Below, one piece after another: positions 9,307 to 21,243 of a stretch of DNA of 64,000 bases. Below the pieces are notes generated by a model. The model ran no database searches and had not been told where the DNA came from. It worked only from the letters and a program-made list of their open reading frames with translations. The stretch covers positions 275,144,325 to 275,208,324 of the forward strand of contig OW240915.1 of the NCBI GenBank assembly GCA_933207985.1, read 5' to 3'. A program made the position numbers and the translations under genes. Every line of letters begins with the position of its first letter. Within the stretch, counting starts at the first letter, position 1. Source of the stretch: Pelobates cultripes (Eukaryota; Chordata; Amphibia; Anura; Pelobatidae).

Positions 9307-11909
9307 TTATCGTAGATGTTCTTGTTAATCTTCCAACAATCTACAGGTTGAAGGATTAATCTGCAAGGTAAACATTCACCAAAAGTGACAGGTTAATCAA
9401 TTTATGACCACACCTTCCATGGTTTGATCCACATACTTTACTTCTAAGGCAGTAGCTTTTAAGAGATGCATAGTTTGTATAATATTACAAGATGTCTAAT
9501 TTCATCTTCTAAGTTTAGTATAATTCATTTTGTTTCAGCAGCACTAAAATAAAAATATTCATGTTTAGGATAATATTTTCATATTTTAGAATAATGCTTT
9601 TTTCCCCCAGTGCCTGTAAGCCTTTCTTTAAAAGGAAAACCATTAATTCCATAGAAATTGAATAATTGATAAAATACTGAAAATGACCTGAAACCTGTGT
9701 TAAAGGTTTTCTTCAACCACCATGAGCACTTCTGCTTTACAAGTGGTCATTGTGGTAGCATCCTGTTTGTTCAACATTTCTGCTTAAAACACTGCATATC
9801 CAGAGATATTTGCACTTTTGTGGCAGGGGGAGGTGGGCTAGTTACACCCGCTGTACACGTGATTTAAGCAGCCACCCTCCTACCCTCCCCTTACCGGCTC
9901 AGAGTGTGTGAAGGTGCTCTGAGGCTGTGAAAAGGTCCAATCAAAAGCTTCTCTAATTAGACTGTAAGCTCATTAGAACAGAGTACTCACCAAACTATTG
10001 TTCCAGTAATATCTTGTAATTGTATAATTTATTGTTAATTATCCCCCTTTGTAGTATTGTAAAGTGCTGCGAAAAAAGTTGTAGCTAAATAAATTCTAAT
10101 AATAATAATAATAATAATAATAATAGGGCGTAGAGAGCACTAATAGCAGCTTTGCACAAAGTTTGATTCCATGTAAGTTATTGCTTCATTTTTTAATTGT
10201 TGTATACTTTATAGGGGGGAGGGAGGGCTCTTAAAGAATAATGCCAGATTTGATATTATGCTTAAAAATAAAATGGCAGGAAATATGGTTGGAGTAACAT
10301 TATAAGCTTAACTTTTTCAAGTAAAACAAAAATTTATTTAAAATGTATATCAAACATTACATCACAATCCAGTTCACTCCAGACACAGACAGGGCATACG
10401 ATGAAAATGAGGAGGAGGAATAGAAACATTATATATATTGTATTATCATAATAACAATAAATTAATAGATTAAAATGCAATGAATATCACTCTCAAACCA
10501 GAAGCACAAAAAATATTGTGTGCAAAGAGCACTAAAGCCACAAAGACCTTCAGACCTCATCAGTTCCCCCATCTGTGACACAACTAACCCACCAGATTCT
10601 CAATGGAAGAGCGTACGTCCCAGTTTCTTGATTGGAAACTTCAAACAGAGTTCACACAACCAATGAAGTGATTGCAGTAATCCAAAGCTCAATGTGTTTA
10701 GTCTACGAATTCCTCTGCAACGGTTTCTATAGCCTTCGTGGTCACCTCATATATAGTATCCTTATTAGATCAACACTTGCGTCATCTGTCGAGCCAACTC
10801 AACTTCATCACATCCAATTTATAACCATGCAAGTTTTACATTTAATGAACACCTCTTTATACTGTAACTGGGTGCCTCTATTTATATGCCCTGCCAATCA
10901 TGGTCATAAGCTTTGTCCTTTCCAACTCAGTATGGAGGGATCATACATGGAAAAAGTCAGCCAGCATGGAGAAACCACACAGAAAAGAAGATAAATTAAA
11001 TAATGCTTATTTTTCTCCCCCTGATTTGCAGTGTATGCCTTTGATTTACTGTCTGATCTAGATTGTGATGTCATTTCCTAAACTTTTAAAACAAATTGAA
11101 AAAAAAACAACAAAGCATCTTGTGAAAAAAGGTTAATATAAATTCCCCTTTAAATAGTTGCTAGCTTGTGTACACTTCTAGTCTAGTCAAAGAATCATCA
11201 CCTAAATGTGAAGGAACTAGCTCATAAAACCTCCTCCGCCATTGTCTGGGCATTATCCTAATCCTGTTGCATTTCAGTAATGGGTTGTAACATTGTGAAG
11301 TAAATTCTACTGTATGTGAATCATCATGTGACTCAGAGCTTTATTGAAACCAGTTTTGTTTAGAATTGGCAAGACACGGATTGTGATGTGCTGATTCTAT
11401 AAGAACTAAAATAGATAAAAAGGATAAAATTAAATACCTATGGAGTTATACTTATATAGTGATACTCCATATGTAAATTGTATAGATCAGTTGGAGACAT
11501 GCTATAGTGTCCTTTTAGTTATTTCAGTTCTCCATTTCATATTTGTGTAAATGCCAGATAATGGGCACAGGGTAGATAAATTGCTAGGTTGCTAGGTAAT
11601 ATGATACTTATTAAACATTTTCATTATGGTGAATTTAGATTGACCACAGTCTGGAGGCCTTGCTGCTATTCTGTTAATAAATGTAATATTGATTCCACAG
11701 GGAGAACAAGCATTTCACTTTGGAAATATTTTGTTACTTTGTAATGCATTAACAGGTCTGACTAACCTAAGAATCACCAGTTTGCGTAACTTACACTTTA
11801 ACAAAATACAGGACTTCTCATATGGTGATATGTTTACTCTATGGTACAGTAAGGGTTGTCAACACTGTATAGATTTCAGGAGTTAATGGGATTTGGTAGG
11901 AATATGTTA
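9307..11909. other. No gene; contains an L2 tail
   Basis: AT-rich non-coding DNA apart from the L2 3' tail at 9953-10125. The 10632-10994 frame has no recognisable domain and unremarkable composition; I treat it as chance. Confidence 0.45.
9953..10125 (+). mobile_element. L2-like LINE 3' tail
   Basis: The block gactgtaagctcattag, then attgtaaagtgctgcg, then taaataaattct and a run of AAT triplets is the conserved 3' end of frog L2-type elements. No coding sequence remains, so it is a severely 5'-truncated insertion. Confidence 0.75.
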
Positions 11910-11917
11910 ATTGTCTA

Positions 11918-12642
11918 CAGAGGCGTAACTACAAATCACGTTGCCCCGGTGCGAAAATTGCCCTGGGGCCCCCCATACATCAACCCCCCCATACATCTAC
12001 TCTCCCCTCCCATAAATTTCCCCCTCACACACACATACAGACAAACAGATACACATGCAGACACACAAATAGACACACACATATACAGAGACATACACAC
12101 ATACAGACACAGACACACATACAGACACACATACACACATACATACAGACAGACACGCATACATACAGACATACACACATACATACATACAGACAGACAC
12201 ACATACATACAGACACACATGCACACACACAGAAATATACATACAGACACACATACACACACATGCACACACATACATACATACAAACACACATACATAC
12301 ATACAGATACATACATACATATAGACATACAGACACACACATACATACACACACACACACATACAGACAGACAGACATGCACCAACACACATACATACAA
12401 ACATACACACATGCGCTGACCGGATCACCAGGAAATTCATTGCCTTCGGGTGGCCCTAACAGCATGGACCACCCGATGGACCCCTGAACGTGCGACCACG
12501 GCTGTTACACTGCATGGGTCAGGGCCGCGTTACACAGCTTGCGGGCACCCCAATTACGGGAGTCCACAGGGTGACCGGGCCCCCTGGAGTGATGGGCCCG
12601 GTCACAGCTGCGACCCCTGTGACCGCGGTAGTTCCACCAATG
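11918..12642. mobile_element. Non-autonomous hAT-like element with microsatellite core (725 bp)
   Basis: The left end is CAGAGGCGTAACTAC; the right end read in reverse is CATTGGTGGAACTACC. Directly outside are ATTGTCTA (11910-11917) and ATTGTGTA (12643-12650), an 8-bp target duplication with one mismatch, the hAT hallmark. Inside is a GC-rich shoulder (12416-12640, gggcccggtcac type) and a long CA-rich microsatellite. No transposase is encoded. The frames drawn through it are microsatellite artefacts. Confidence 0.75.
12025..12415. repeat. CA/ACATACAGAC microsatellite in a hAT-like element
   Basis: About 390 bp of interlaced acacatacagac and acatacatac units. It is open in several frames on both strands, which explains the Cys/Val/Tyr-rich and His/Thr-rich pseudo-proteins. 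Confidence 0.95.
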
Positions 12643-12650
12643 ATTGTGTA

Positions 12651-14560
12651 CTTCCGAAGCAAATGTAGGAGTACTTGTTTGGTGTAGATTTTGTTTTACT
12701 ATGTAAAATATTTGAGGGACTTATCCTTTGAAAATATAAACTATATAAAAATGTGTCACCTGAAGCATATGAAATCCTGGTCATACATGAATGCAAACCC
12801 AAGAGGCTAATTCTTAAAGCACCACAAAAGTCATTTTAGCCCTTCAATGTAAAACATTACCATTTCATAGAAGCAGCAATATGCACATCTAGCAACATGC
12901 AAAGCAGCCACTAGACAGCCACCTTCTTCCTCCAGAACCAAGTCGAACTAAGTCATAGAATCAAATGTTGCTCATTGCATTTGATCCCATAGGAGCACAG
13001 CGCTCGGTTGAGCATGTGTATCTCATCACCTCATCATGTTCTCATCATGTTCTTCTATTAAAAAAAGTGGATTGGACAAGACCTCAGAAGACTTCTGTAG
13101 GTATGTTGACAGAGGAGGAGTGGGCAGCTGCAGCGGAGGAGTCTTGGCAATGGAAATGTGGTGAGTAAATAGAAGGAAACCTATAATCTTGAAAAGTGAT
13201 TGTTATTTTCAGGACTATAAGTTCAAGCCATACCTTTAGATCATCATGCTGTACATGATTTCATTCAGAAGAATCAACGGATAATCAAAGCCAATTAACT
13301 AAATTATACAATGCAATGGATCCCATTATATATTCAGGAAGGCTGGAAGCCATAAATAAATCCTTAAAGACTGTATTTGTCTGGTGGACCACCTGTTGGC
13401 CGACTGTGCTTTAGATACATTCTCTGCATAGAACAATGTTGGTCAGATATAATTATTATTCCATATCTTTCTTTCTTCTTTACATTTTAAGCAGAAAACT
13501 GAGGCATCCACTGAGCAGTTAAACAAAACGGTGTGTCATGGAAATTACTTTGTTTACCTTAAGCATCATTCTCTATGCACTTTTTTTACACTGAATAGAT
13601 TCAAAACCTCCATACGTGGAAGGAACAAAAGGAAGTTCAACTCTCTATGCCACAATCGCCTTGTTTTTGCAGACATACTGAGCTGGCAACTGTGTACTGA
13701 GCTTTTTCATTATTTTGGTGTTTTTTTTACATGCTTTTCTTTTTATCTGTAGGATTCACACCATACAATGAAGTCAATGCTTGCTTCAAAGAGTCCATGA
13801 CTTTACGATTCCACAAATCGCTCTTTCTTTGCTGTCACATCCAACTAACTCATGTTTAACTCTGTTTCAGTCTGAAACGTAGGAGAAATGGATCTGTTTC
13901 TAAATAGGTTTGATGAGCACTCGGAATGCCTCTGACTCGGCTAATCTAACAGAGCTGGCACCTCTATGACTCTTAACTGACCCTTTGTACACTTGTAAGT
14001 CAAAACACAAATGTTTAACTGAAGACAGCAGTAATGGCATTTCATTTTATGGTCTTGCATTTCAGTAAATTTGTAGGAGCAGTCAGTTTGTTCCTTCTAA
14101 CCTGTTTACTGCACAGCAGCAGTGCAATCACAATGGATTCACACTACTATTACTTTTCTTATATAGAATTTTGGTTTAACTTTACGCACAGTAGTATAAG
14201 AATAAAAAAAAGGACAGTTCAAAACATATCATGTATTTGTTGAAATATAATGCATGTTCCTCTGTTATCTGCCTGTCTGTCTCGCGGTCTGTCCATACTC
14301 CCTCTGTCCATCTTTCTGTCTGCTTGTCTGTGTTTCTGCATGTACCCACAGTACTTCAAAGTTGTTCTCCTGGAATATTTACTTAAAGACAACATGGCAC
14401 CCTGCAGAAAACACAGAGGATGATGTCATTTTGATTAGGTATACCAGCGTTCATATGGGTGAATACTTATCTACCAACATCGGGAGGTATGGAATAAGGA
14501 TGGGAGGCTGGACCTTCTTGGGGCATCACTAATAATGCAACTTGCAATATCCACAATATA
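12651..14560. other. No recognisable feature
   Basis: AT-rich. The small frames (12965-13168, 13531-13752, 14034-14243, 14254-14532) have no known motif and no flanking regulatory or splice context I could support. Confidence 0.45.
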
Positions 14561-14569
14561 AAAGAAAGG

Positions 14570-15600
14570 ATGGAAACCGCGCCTTATATTAGCTATACAT
14601 ACATACCCTTGGTATCCCTTAATTGGTGTAGATAATTTACCCTAATAAAAAAGAACACAAAGAGAAAAATACAATAGTGCAGTATGTTGTAACAAATTGA
14701 GAACTGAGGTGGTATATAAAGCAGAGGTATTTTAAACTCACATTTGGTAGAGCTAATCAGGAGCTCAACCGTAATTTGCATGGACGGTACAATCCCCGTC
14801 TCAGGATAAGAAGCCTGAAGTCTTCAATACTCCATTAATATGGTGACATAGATGGGATGAAAAAAAGAGAGAGAAACTCCAATGGTGTAGCAACTCTGAC
14901 TCCAAATATAGAGAAAATAAATGAAAGTAATTATACTCACATTTGCTAGAGCAGACAACTTGCTCTAGTATATAAGGCTTGCAGTGGTATAATCCCCACT
15001 GTAGGCTGTGTAGACCAGGAAGTGATGAGGAAAATAAATTGCAAATAAAAAAGTATATCACTTTAAAAAGAATTTAATAATAACAATTGTAACAATAATA
15101 AAACAAAAGGGCTATATGAAATAACACTTTACGCGTTTCGCCAGTTAGGCTTCATCAGAAGTGTAAATAAATGTCCTCAAATCATTCCTTTAAATATGTA
15201 ACTTACATGAATGGGAATCACTTTCTGGTGTGTCGTGGAACGCACGCGGCAAGAAACGGAAGTGGCGCGGCATCCACGTGTGTGTGAATATCCATCATGG
15301 AACGCACGCATCGCACCGGAAGTGACGCGGCGCTACCACGGACAATGCAAGTCCGTGCATTCCAGCGTGGAACACATGATGGTCGCGGCTATTATTCTAT
15401 TAGTGAGAGTCTCTAGCGACAATTTAAAACAGCAGAAATCTTCCTTTTAGATGAGATGTGGCAATAAAAAGTCTTTGATTTCAATTTCTCATATAGCAGA
15501 GGATGTCCAGAATTGGATAAGGATGCTCGTTTCATAATTGCCCTCACATGGATCCAATCATATTGAAGAGGGGCAGAAGTGTGGGCAAAATGACAAAAAA
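14570..15600 (-). mobile_element. Unclassified retro-repeat with a hammerhead-like motif
   Basis: Non-coding. Two partly similar sub-blocks contain ctcacatttg(g/c)tagag, near 14735-14755 and 14937-14957. GC-rich sub-repeats (ggaacgcacgc and ggaagtg(g/a)cgcgg, 15236-15335) lie on the upstream side in the minus reading. Between them is the hammerhead-like core at 15124-15164. Penelope-like retroelements are known to carry minimal hammerhead motifs, so that class is my leading guess. No RT or GIY-YIG coding region is present, so the assignment is inference. Confidence 0.45.
15124..15164 (-). ncRNA. Hammerhead ribozyme-like motif
   Basis: Read on the minus strand: stem I 5' arm ACACTT, core CTGATGA, one extra A, stem II GCC-TAACT-GGC, core GAAA, a tiny stem III around ACGCGT, then GTA and the stem I 3' arm AAGTGT. 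ACACTT and AAGTGT are exact complements. The extra A between CTGATGA and stem II departs from the canonical core, so activity is uncertain. The self-complementary ACGCGT would let two copies pair, as reported for minimal hammerheads with short stem III. Confidence 0.6.
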
Positions 15601-15813
15601 CATAAAGCAATGTTCATAACTTTGGCATATAAGGTGTATAAGACATAAGATCAATATAAAGTAAAAAGGGGGACATATACACAAATATAATAAATATATA
15701 TAAATAGTATACATATTTAAAATAGATATATATCAAATAAAAGAACTGGAATAAAAAAAAAAAAGAGGACCCAGAGATGGGAGGGGAAAAATTGTATATA
15801 TATATATAAAAAA

Positions 15814-15819
<6 letters not shown>

Positions 15820-15849
<30 letters not shown>
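15820..15849. repeat. TA microsatellite, left flank of Ngaro-type element 1
   Basis: About 30 bp of alternating TA directly abutting the A1 repeat of element 1. The same simple sequence lies between the two elements and after the second, so the pair appears to sit inside one AT microsatellite. Confidence 0.9.
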
Positions 15850-15851
<2 letters not shown>

Positions 15852-15938
15852 GAAGGCGGAGCCTGTAGTTGTGGGAGGGGTTAACCGGCCTATTTAAACT
15901 CAGACCTACCTCTAAATCAGGGCCAGGTCGCTTCTGAC
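15850..15938 (+). repeat. A1 repeat of element 1 (89 bp)
   Basis: Identical to A2 at 21351-21439; starts gggaaggcgg and ends cgcttctgac. Sequences diverge immediately after it in the two copies. Confidence 0.92.
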
Positions 15939-17486
15939 GTCACTCGCGTCACTTCCGGTTCCGGTCCAGCAGAGTAAGTACCATTAGGCAGCAACATCCC
16001 CACGACTGCAGGGTCTCCCTACCCTGCATCACCTCAGCCAGCCCGGGGACCGGGCCCCCCCTCCGAGGCATTTCACCTCCATTATCGCCGGAACACTTCC
16101 GGTCACGTGACACTCTGCTGCCGGCCTCGTTCCCCATAGTGGCGGGGGAGAGCTGGAAGGGGCAAGGTTTCACCAGCACCCCCGATCATCCCTGGCCCCC
16201 GCCTCCGTCCAAAGACTTCCAGTACCCTCAGCCGGTGGGAAGCTGGAAGGTTGCATAAGTTCACCAGCACCCCGGTCACATGGGTATAAGGGAAGAAATA
16301 AAGACATAAATAAATAATAATAAAAAAAAATAATAATAATAAAATAAAATTAGTATAACACCTGCCACACCACCTCTCTCTTCCCCCCTCCCCCCAAGTT
16401 TTCAGCTGTTATGACGCCTCCAGCCACCCCCCCCACCCCCCTCCTTCCATCCGTCACGGTCTAAACATTCTAGTGGTCTAACTAGGGGTCTGGCAAAGCA
16501 CTACCACGAGTGCCGACGGCCAGACCCTCATCCACACGAATCACACACACAAAAGGGCAATCCGCTCACAGTTAAATCCCTGGGGTTTCCTATAAATAAT
16601 ACTACAAGCTAAGTAGTATATTTCTTATGTCATACACGTTATGCTTTTTCCACCCTGACAAATCTACCTTCAATCACGTTTCTACCACGTGTCAATCTCA
16701 AATATAAAAAAAAAAAAAAAAAAAAATTTTTTAAATTCTATTTCACATACCTGTTTTCTCTAGGCTACCTTTTGCATACTGGACACAACAGTCTTGGGAT
16801 ACCACGCTACCAGTAATACATAGGTAAGTAAGCAACATGGTCTTGTCGGTCCAACATCTATATCTCGATCACACACTCATTTTAATTTCACTTAGGCTCT
16901 AAGGAACAACGCATAGTCCTCCCTTAATATCCACCGGACAAGCTACGCAGATCGAGCCAAATCTGGCAACCCACATGCCATATCAGTTCGCAAGACGCTA
17001 ATTCTTCTCCATAGCTCAACGCTATCGTGAGAAAACTCGCTTACCAAAGTAAGTACCTCATTTTCCGTTTTTTTTTTTTTCCCCTTGCATAGTCACCTGG
17101 TCAGACACGCACCTGACAGGCCAATAGGTCACAAGGCCCACACTACGGCCTCAGTTCGATCACGTTTCCTAAACCACCTTCCTCTCTCAGTGGACAAGGC
17201 CATAGAACTCGCTTTTCAAGCACAACACCCCCAAAACAGGGTCATAGTTCACGCTACGTCAAACGTCCTGGCACTCAAAAAAATTGGTCCTCACATCTAG
17301 ACCACTTCGCTCACCGACGTCACGGGCAAACTCTCCATATTCACGTACGAGCACGTCAATCACCCCCCCCTCCCCCCTGTTACAAGGCACTTCACTCCCT
17401 ACATAAAGAGATAAATTATTCTTATAATAATATTCACCCTACTCGAACCATCATCCTCTAATTGATGTACTTACTCACGTTATAGG
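15939..17486 (+). other. 5' leader of element 1
   Basis: About 1.5 kb without a convincing gene. It is GC-rich at first (to about 16260), then has A-rich simple sequence (about 16290-16350 and 16707-16730) and C-rich tracts. The small frame at 17085-17300 has no counterpart in element 2, so I do not call it a gene. Confidence 0.6.
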
Positions 17487-18674
17487 ATGTCACACGCTTC
17501 GGACATAGCCGAGGATGTCTCCCTACCCAGCACCCCAGCCAGGGTCGCTAGCCCTACCAGACCTTGTACCCCAGTGGAGCTGGTAGAGACGGCTAGTCCA
17601 GCGTCCCTACGCTCCTGGACTGTTCCCAAGATCGCAGCTGAGCTCAGAAGACGAGGCATACCATACCCGGCCACGGCCCGCAAAGCGGAACTGTACCGCC
17701 TCCTGAACAATAACCCCGACACCCCGCGACCCGGCACCAGTACACAGGCTATCGATGGGAACACGCCTGGACTTCAGGCCACCATGTCCACTCTTCTCGC
17801 TTCAGTTAATCTGATCAACGAGAGACTGGAGAATCTTGAGAACCAAGTGGCCTTGATCAACCCAGCTAATACTCCCACCATGCTGCCACAGTCACTGCCT
17901 AACCCAGGTAACAGCACTCTTTCCGGCCCAGCACCTGCCTCCACACACATCATCACGCCTGCCCACTTAGTGCCCCAAGCCATTAAAAAAGACATCCTAG
18001 AGGGGAAAGATGTCAACCTGGTTTCACTCCTCATAGCATCCCAAGACTTGGTAGAAAACAAGGCTTACTGCTATGGGGAAGTTTCGGTAGTACTCAAGGC
18101 TAGGGACCCCAGGCTTAACAAAAAACTGTCCATCCCCGATTTCGTGATTGCTTTTGGATTGTACAGGGATGTCATTTGTTCCGTCTTCCCTCAACGCAGA
18201 GAAGAACTGGACCTGTACCTCCACAAATTGGTGGACTTAGGCAACAAATACGGAGGGTACTCTTTCTATGATTATCATAGGTCATTTTCGGCGAAGGCGG
18301 CGGCAGCACTGGTCCAGTTTAACATACGCTCAGACTGGAGCCAACTTCATACGGAACTGTTCTGCCGCCACTTCGCCGGCCTCAAGCCTCCGTCCTGTGC
18401 CATTTGCACGTCCTCTGCACATTCCACCAATCTGTGTCCCTCTGAACTAAGCCAACCCTCCACAAGCCAAGCAGAGCCCACCCCCAAATCAGATAGGGTC
18501 ATCAAAGACAAACTGGGCAGGCCCATTGTATTCCTCGGCAAAGCACAGGTATGCAATAACTTCAATGCGGGGGGCTGTAGCTTCAGCGCTTGTCGTTTAT
18601 TGCATGTCTGTTCCCTTTGCTTTAGGGCACACGCAAAGACCATGTGCCCTAATCGGCTGTTCCCTAGACAATGA
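17487..18674 (+). CDS. Gag-like protein of Ngaro-type element 1
   Basis: 395 residues from an ATG that aligns with the start in element 2 (23655). Residues 41-74 look like a SAP helix-loop-helix DNA-binding motif (SLRSWTVPKI, AELRRRGI, ATARKAELYRLL). A short heptad-like stretch lies near 99-123. The centre (about 165-300) is well conserved with element 2. C304 to C317 form a C-x2-C-x4-H-x4-C zinc knuckle, and C356-C387 give a second Cys/His cluster ending AKTMCPN. It probably coats the retrotransposon RNA; this is inferred from position and the knuckle. It stops with TGA where element 2 reads on into RT, so the stop may be a mutation. Confidence 0.8.
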   Translation: MSHASDIAEDVSLPSTPARVASPTRPCTPVELVETASPASLRSWTVPKIAAELRRRGIPYPATARKAELYRLLNNNPDTPRPGTSTQAIDGNTPGLQATMSTLLASVNLINERLENLENQVALINPANTPTMLPQSLPNPGNSTLSGPAPASTHIITPAHLVPQAIKKDILEGKDVNLVSLLIASQDLVENKAYCYGEVSVVLKARDPRLNKKLSIPDFVIAFGLYRDVICSVFPQRREELDLYLHKLVDLGNKYGGYSFYDYHRSFSAKAAAALVQFNIRSDWSQLHTELFCRHFAGLKPPSCAICTSSAHSTNLCPSELSQPSTSQAEPTPKSDRVIKDKLGRPIVFLGKAQVCNNFNAGGCSFSACRLLHVCSLCFRAHAKTMCPNRLFPRQ

Positions 18675-20260
18675 CTCACGGAGATTAATGTTAGTAACCT
18701 CACCTATTATCTTTCCAATCACCCCTCCCCTCACTTGGTTGAGTTCCTCACAACAGGCTTCACGATAGGATTCCACACAGGGCTAGTGGCAATACCGGGA
18801 GGCACCCTAGAATGTAGGAACCTACAATCAGCCTTACAAGATCCCGTCACTACGAACGCACTACAGCCGAGGTCAACCATGGGTTCATGATAGGCCCATT
18901 CACACACCCCCCATATGCCAGTTTCAGAACTAACCCAATTGGCATTGCTACTGGGAAATTCAATAATAAAAAACGCATGATTATTGACCTGTCAGCGCCT
19001 CATTCATCCGTGGTTCCTAGCATTAATTCATTGATTCCGTCTAGCGAATTTTCACGCCAATATGCCACAGTGGATAATGCAATGGGAGCAATCTTGAAAG
19101 CAGGTAAAGGCGCCTGGTTAGGGAAAACCGATATCACCAACGCTTTCAAATTGCTACCCATACACCCATCCCTGTGGCATTTACACAGAGTAAAATGGGA
19201 GGGCCAGTACTACTTCGCCACGCGTTTGACGTTTGGGGCCAAAAGCAGTCCCAAACTGTTCGACACGTTCGCCGAAACACTTTGCTGGTTATTACTAAAT
19301 GTGTGTGGCTGCCCGGTAGCAATACACTACCTGGACGACTTCCTCACGGTCGAAGAACCTAACCGCACCCCCCACAGCTTAGACAAAACGGCTGCTCTTT
19401 TCTCCACACTGGGGGTACCTATTTCAGTAGAAAAAACAATAGGTACTTCTACAGCCCTGACCTTCTTAGGCATCCATCTAGATTCCATTTCCATGGTAGC
19501 GAGTCTCCCAGACGAGAAGGTAACACGCATAACCAACGAAATCTCATGGTTCATGCAGGAAAACTTTTGCTCTCGCAAAGAGCTACAGTCACTCTTGGGC
19601 TCACTTAACTTTGCGGTCCGCATCATACCGCAAGGACGGTCCTTCATTTCACGCCTACTTCACCTCCTGACGGAGACCCCCCACGACAATACCCACATAC
19701 TCATCGACGTTAACGCCAAAGCAGACTTACGCATGTGGGGCACATTTCTCTCCTCCTGGAACGGGAGGTCAATGTTCATACCCCCACTTGACGTAGATTC
19801 CCCGGTCGTGTGGACCGATTCAGCAGCCCACACAGGCTTTGCAGCCATATACAACGACCAGTGGTTCCGGGGGGCATGGCCATCCGAAACTTCAACACTA
19901 CAGGCGTTTAACACCACATCCTCACTTTTCGAACTTTACCCAATAGTGGCAGCTGCACACACTTGGGGCCCATTGTGGGAGGGCAAAGCAGTCAAATGTC
20001 TCTCTGACAACTAAGCCACTTGTGAAATCATTAACAAGGGAAGATCCGCATCCCTAGTCATCATGAGACTCATGAGAAGACTCACATGGCTGGCAGCAAC
20101 TCACAACTTCCACTTGGTTTGCATGCACATACCAGGCCGGGAAAACATTGCAGCTGACGCTCTCTCTCGTTCCAACTTTCAGGCCTTTTTCGAACAGCAT
20201 CCCACGGCGGTAGCCATACCTGTGCCAACCCCCGCATTTCAGGACCTCATTATGGATTGA
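18675..20260 (+). pseudogene. Reverse transcriptase/RNase H of element 1 (broken)
   Basis: It aligns colinearly with the pol part of element 2. After the gag stop the same frame continues to about 18870 (GFHTG, TLECRNLQ), then a frameshift precedes the long frame 18887-20014. The RT active site YLDDF is at 19328-19342, and the RNase H aspartate and glutamate regions (VWTDSAAH, FELYPIV) follow. A TAA at 20012-20014 truncates the protein directly after SDN, where element 2 reads SDNQAT. The rest (20063-20260, ending in ADALSR and a tail) remains open. These lesions make it non-functional unless supplied in trans. Confidence 0.85.
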
Positions 20261-21204
20261 TAAACCTGAAACAGCATGCACTAACGTTGGCTAAAGCGGC
20301 TCTATCAGATAATACCAAGAAATCCTATGACAGAGCTCTTACTATTTTTTCCAGGTTCACTTCCGAACACCACATCACCAACACCTTCTCCTTAGACACG
20401 ATTGTTGCTTTCACCGCGCACTGCCACCTACACCTTAAGCTTGCCCATAGCACTATAAAACTCTACCTCACGGGCATTCAGCACCACTTACTCACCATGT
20501 TCCCCAATCACAAACCTTTCATGTCATCCTATCTCTTAAAAAACGTCCTAAAAGGAATACTCCGCACTGACGGCCCTCCAACAGCCAAAAGACAGCCAAT
20601 TGACGGCAATAAATTCAAGGATCTATCAGATCTATTAGATTCTAACCCTTTCGAACCTAACACTAACAACGTACTCAAGACGGCGATGTACATAGCGTTT
20701 TACGGGTTCTTACGGCCCAATGAATTCACGGTACATAATCTATCAGTTAACACAAGCTATGTCAGAATTAGGGACCTACAAAAATCAGGGGACCATTACA
20801 TACTGCGCCTAAGACGTACAAAAACAAATCAGGTAGGACCGCCTACGGAAATCCAGTACTTCCCGACCCATAACAAATTGTGCCCGGTGACAATCCTGGA
20901 TACTTTCTGCCTTTCCCTCACAGACAAACAAAGCTACTCACCCTTACTCACTATCGCCGACAAACCTCTGACCACGGCTAAATTTATACACTATGTAAGG
21001 GCCTTGGCGGTCAGATTAGGACACGACCCCATGTCCATCTCAGGACATTCATTCAGGATCGGCGCCGCATCAGCCGCTTCCAGCAATAACGTACCCGCAC
21101 ACATCATTAAAAAACTAGGTAGGTGGAAATCAGCAGCTTACGGGAAATACATTCCACAGCCAGAGAAGGAACTGAGGAAAGCTTTTAAAGAACTGCTCAT
21201 GTGA
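20257..21204 (+). CDS. Tyrosine recombinase of Ngaro-type element 1
   Basis: 315 residues. The first in-frame codon used here is TTG, overlapping the last codons of RNase H; the real start may be further inside or reached by translational coupling. A phage-integrase-like core-binding region (about 1-110, with SHSTIKLYLTGIQHH-like helices) precedes the catalytic domain. Catalytic residues visible are R153 (FLRP), H264 and R267 (SGHSFRIGAA) and Y298 (GRWKS...YI). In this class the enzyme inserts circular cDNA at a short match without target duplication. The frame is intact although the upstream pol is broken. Confidence 0.88.
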   Translation: MINLKQHALTLAKAALSDNTKKSYDRALTIFSRFTSEHHITNTFSLDTIVAFTAHCHLHLKLAHSTIKLYLTGIQHHLLTMFPNHKPFMSSYLLKNVLKGILRTDGPPTAKRQPIDGNKFKDLSDLLDSNPFEPNTNNVLKTAMYIAFYGFLRPNEFTVHNLSVNTSYVRIRDLQKSGDHYILRLRRTKTNQVGPPTEIQYFPTHNKLCPVTILDTFCLSLTDKQSYSPLLTIADKPLTTAKFIHYVRALAVRLGHDPMSISGHSFRIGAASAASSNNVPAHIIKKLGRWKSAAYGKYIPQPEKELRKAFKELLM

Positions 21205-21243
21205 ATGTTACATACATTAAAGTGTTTTGTTTGAAACCTTTTT

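Noticed and set aside
10690..10760. Possible further hammerhead-like sequence (tatagaaacc with atgaggtga on the minus strand)
   Set aside because: The CTGANGA box is absent and no stem II pairs.
10632..10994. 120-residue frame on the plus strand
   Set aside because: No domain, no splice or repeat context; length is within chance for this amount of sequence.
11856..12465. Long overlapping frames rich in Cys/Val/Tyr or His/Thr on both strands
   Set aside because: They are translations of a CA-rich microsatellite; every frame is open because the repeat lacks stop codons.
17085..17300. 71-residue frame in the leader of Ngaro-type element 1
   Set aside because: Not conserved in element 2 and without motifs.
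18347..18703. Minus-strand frames within the Ngaro-type coding regions (also 17480-17764, 23807-24178, 24848-25207)
   Set aside because: Shadows of the plus-strand gag and pol frames.
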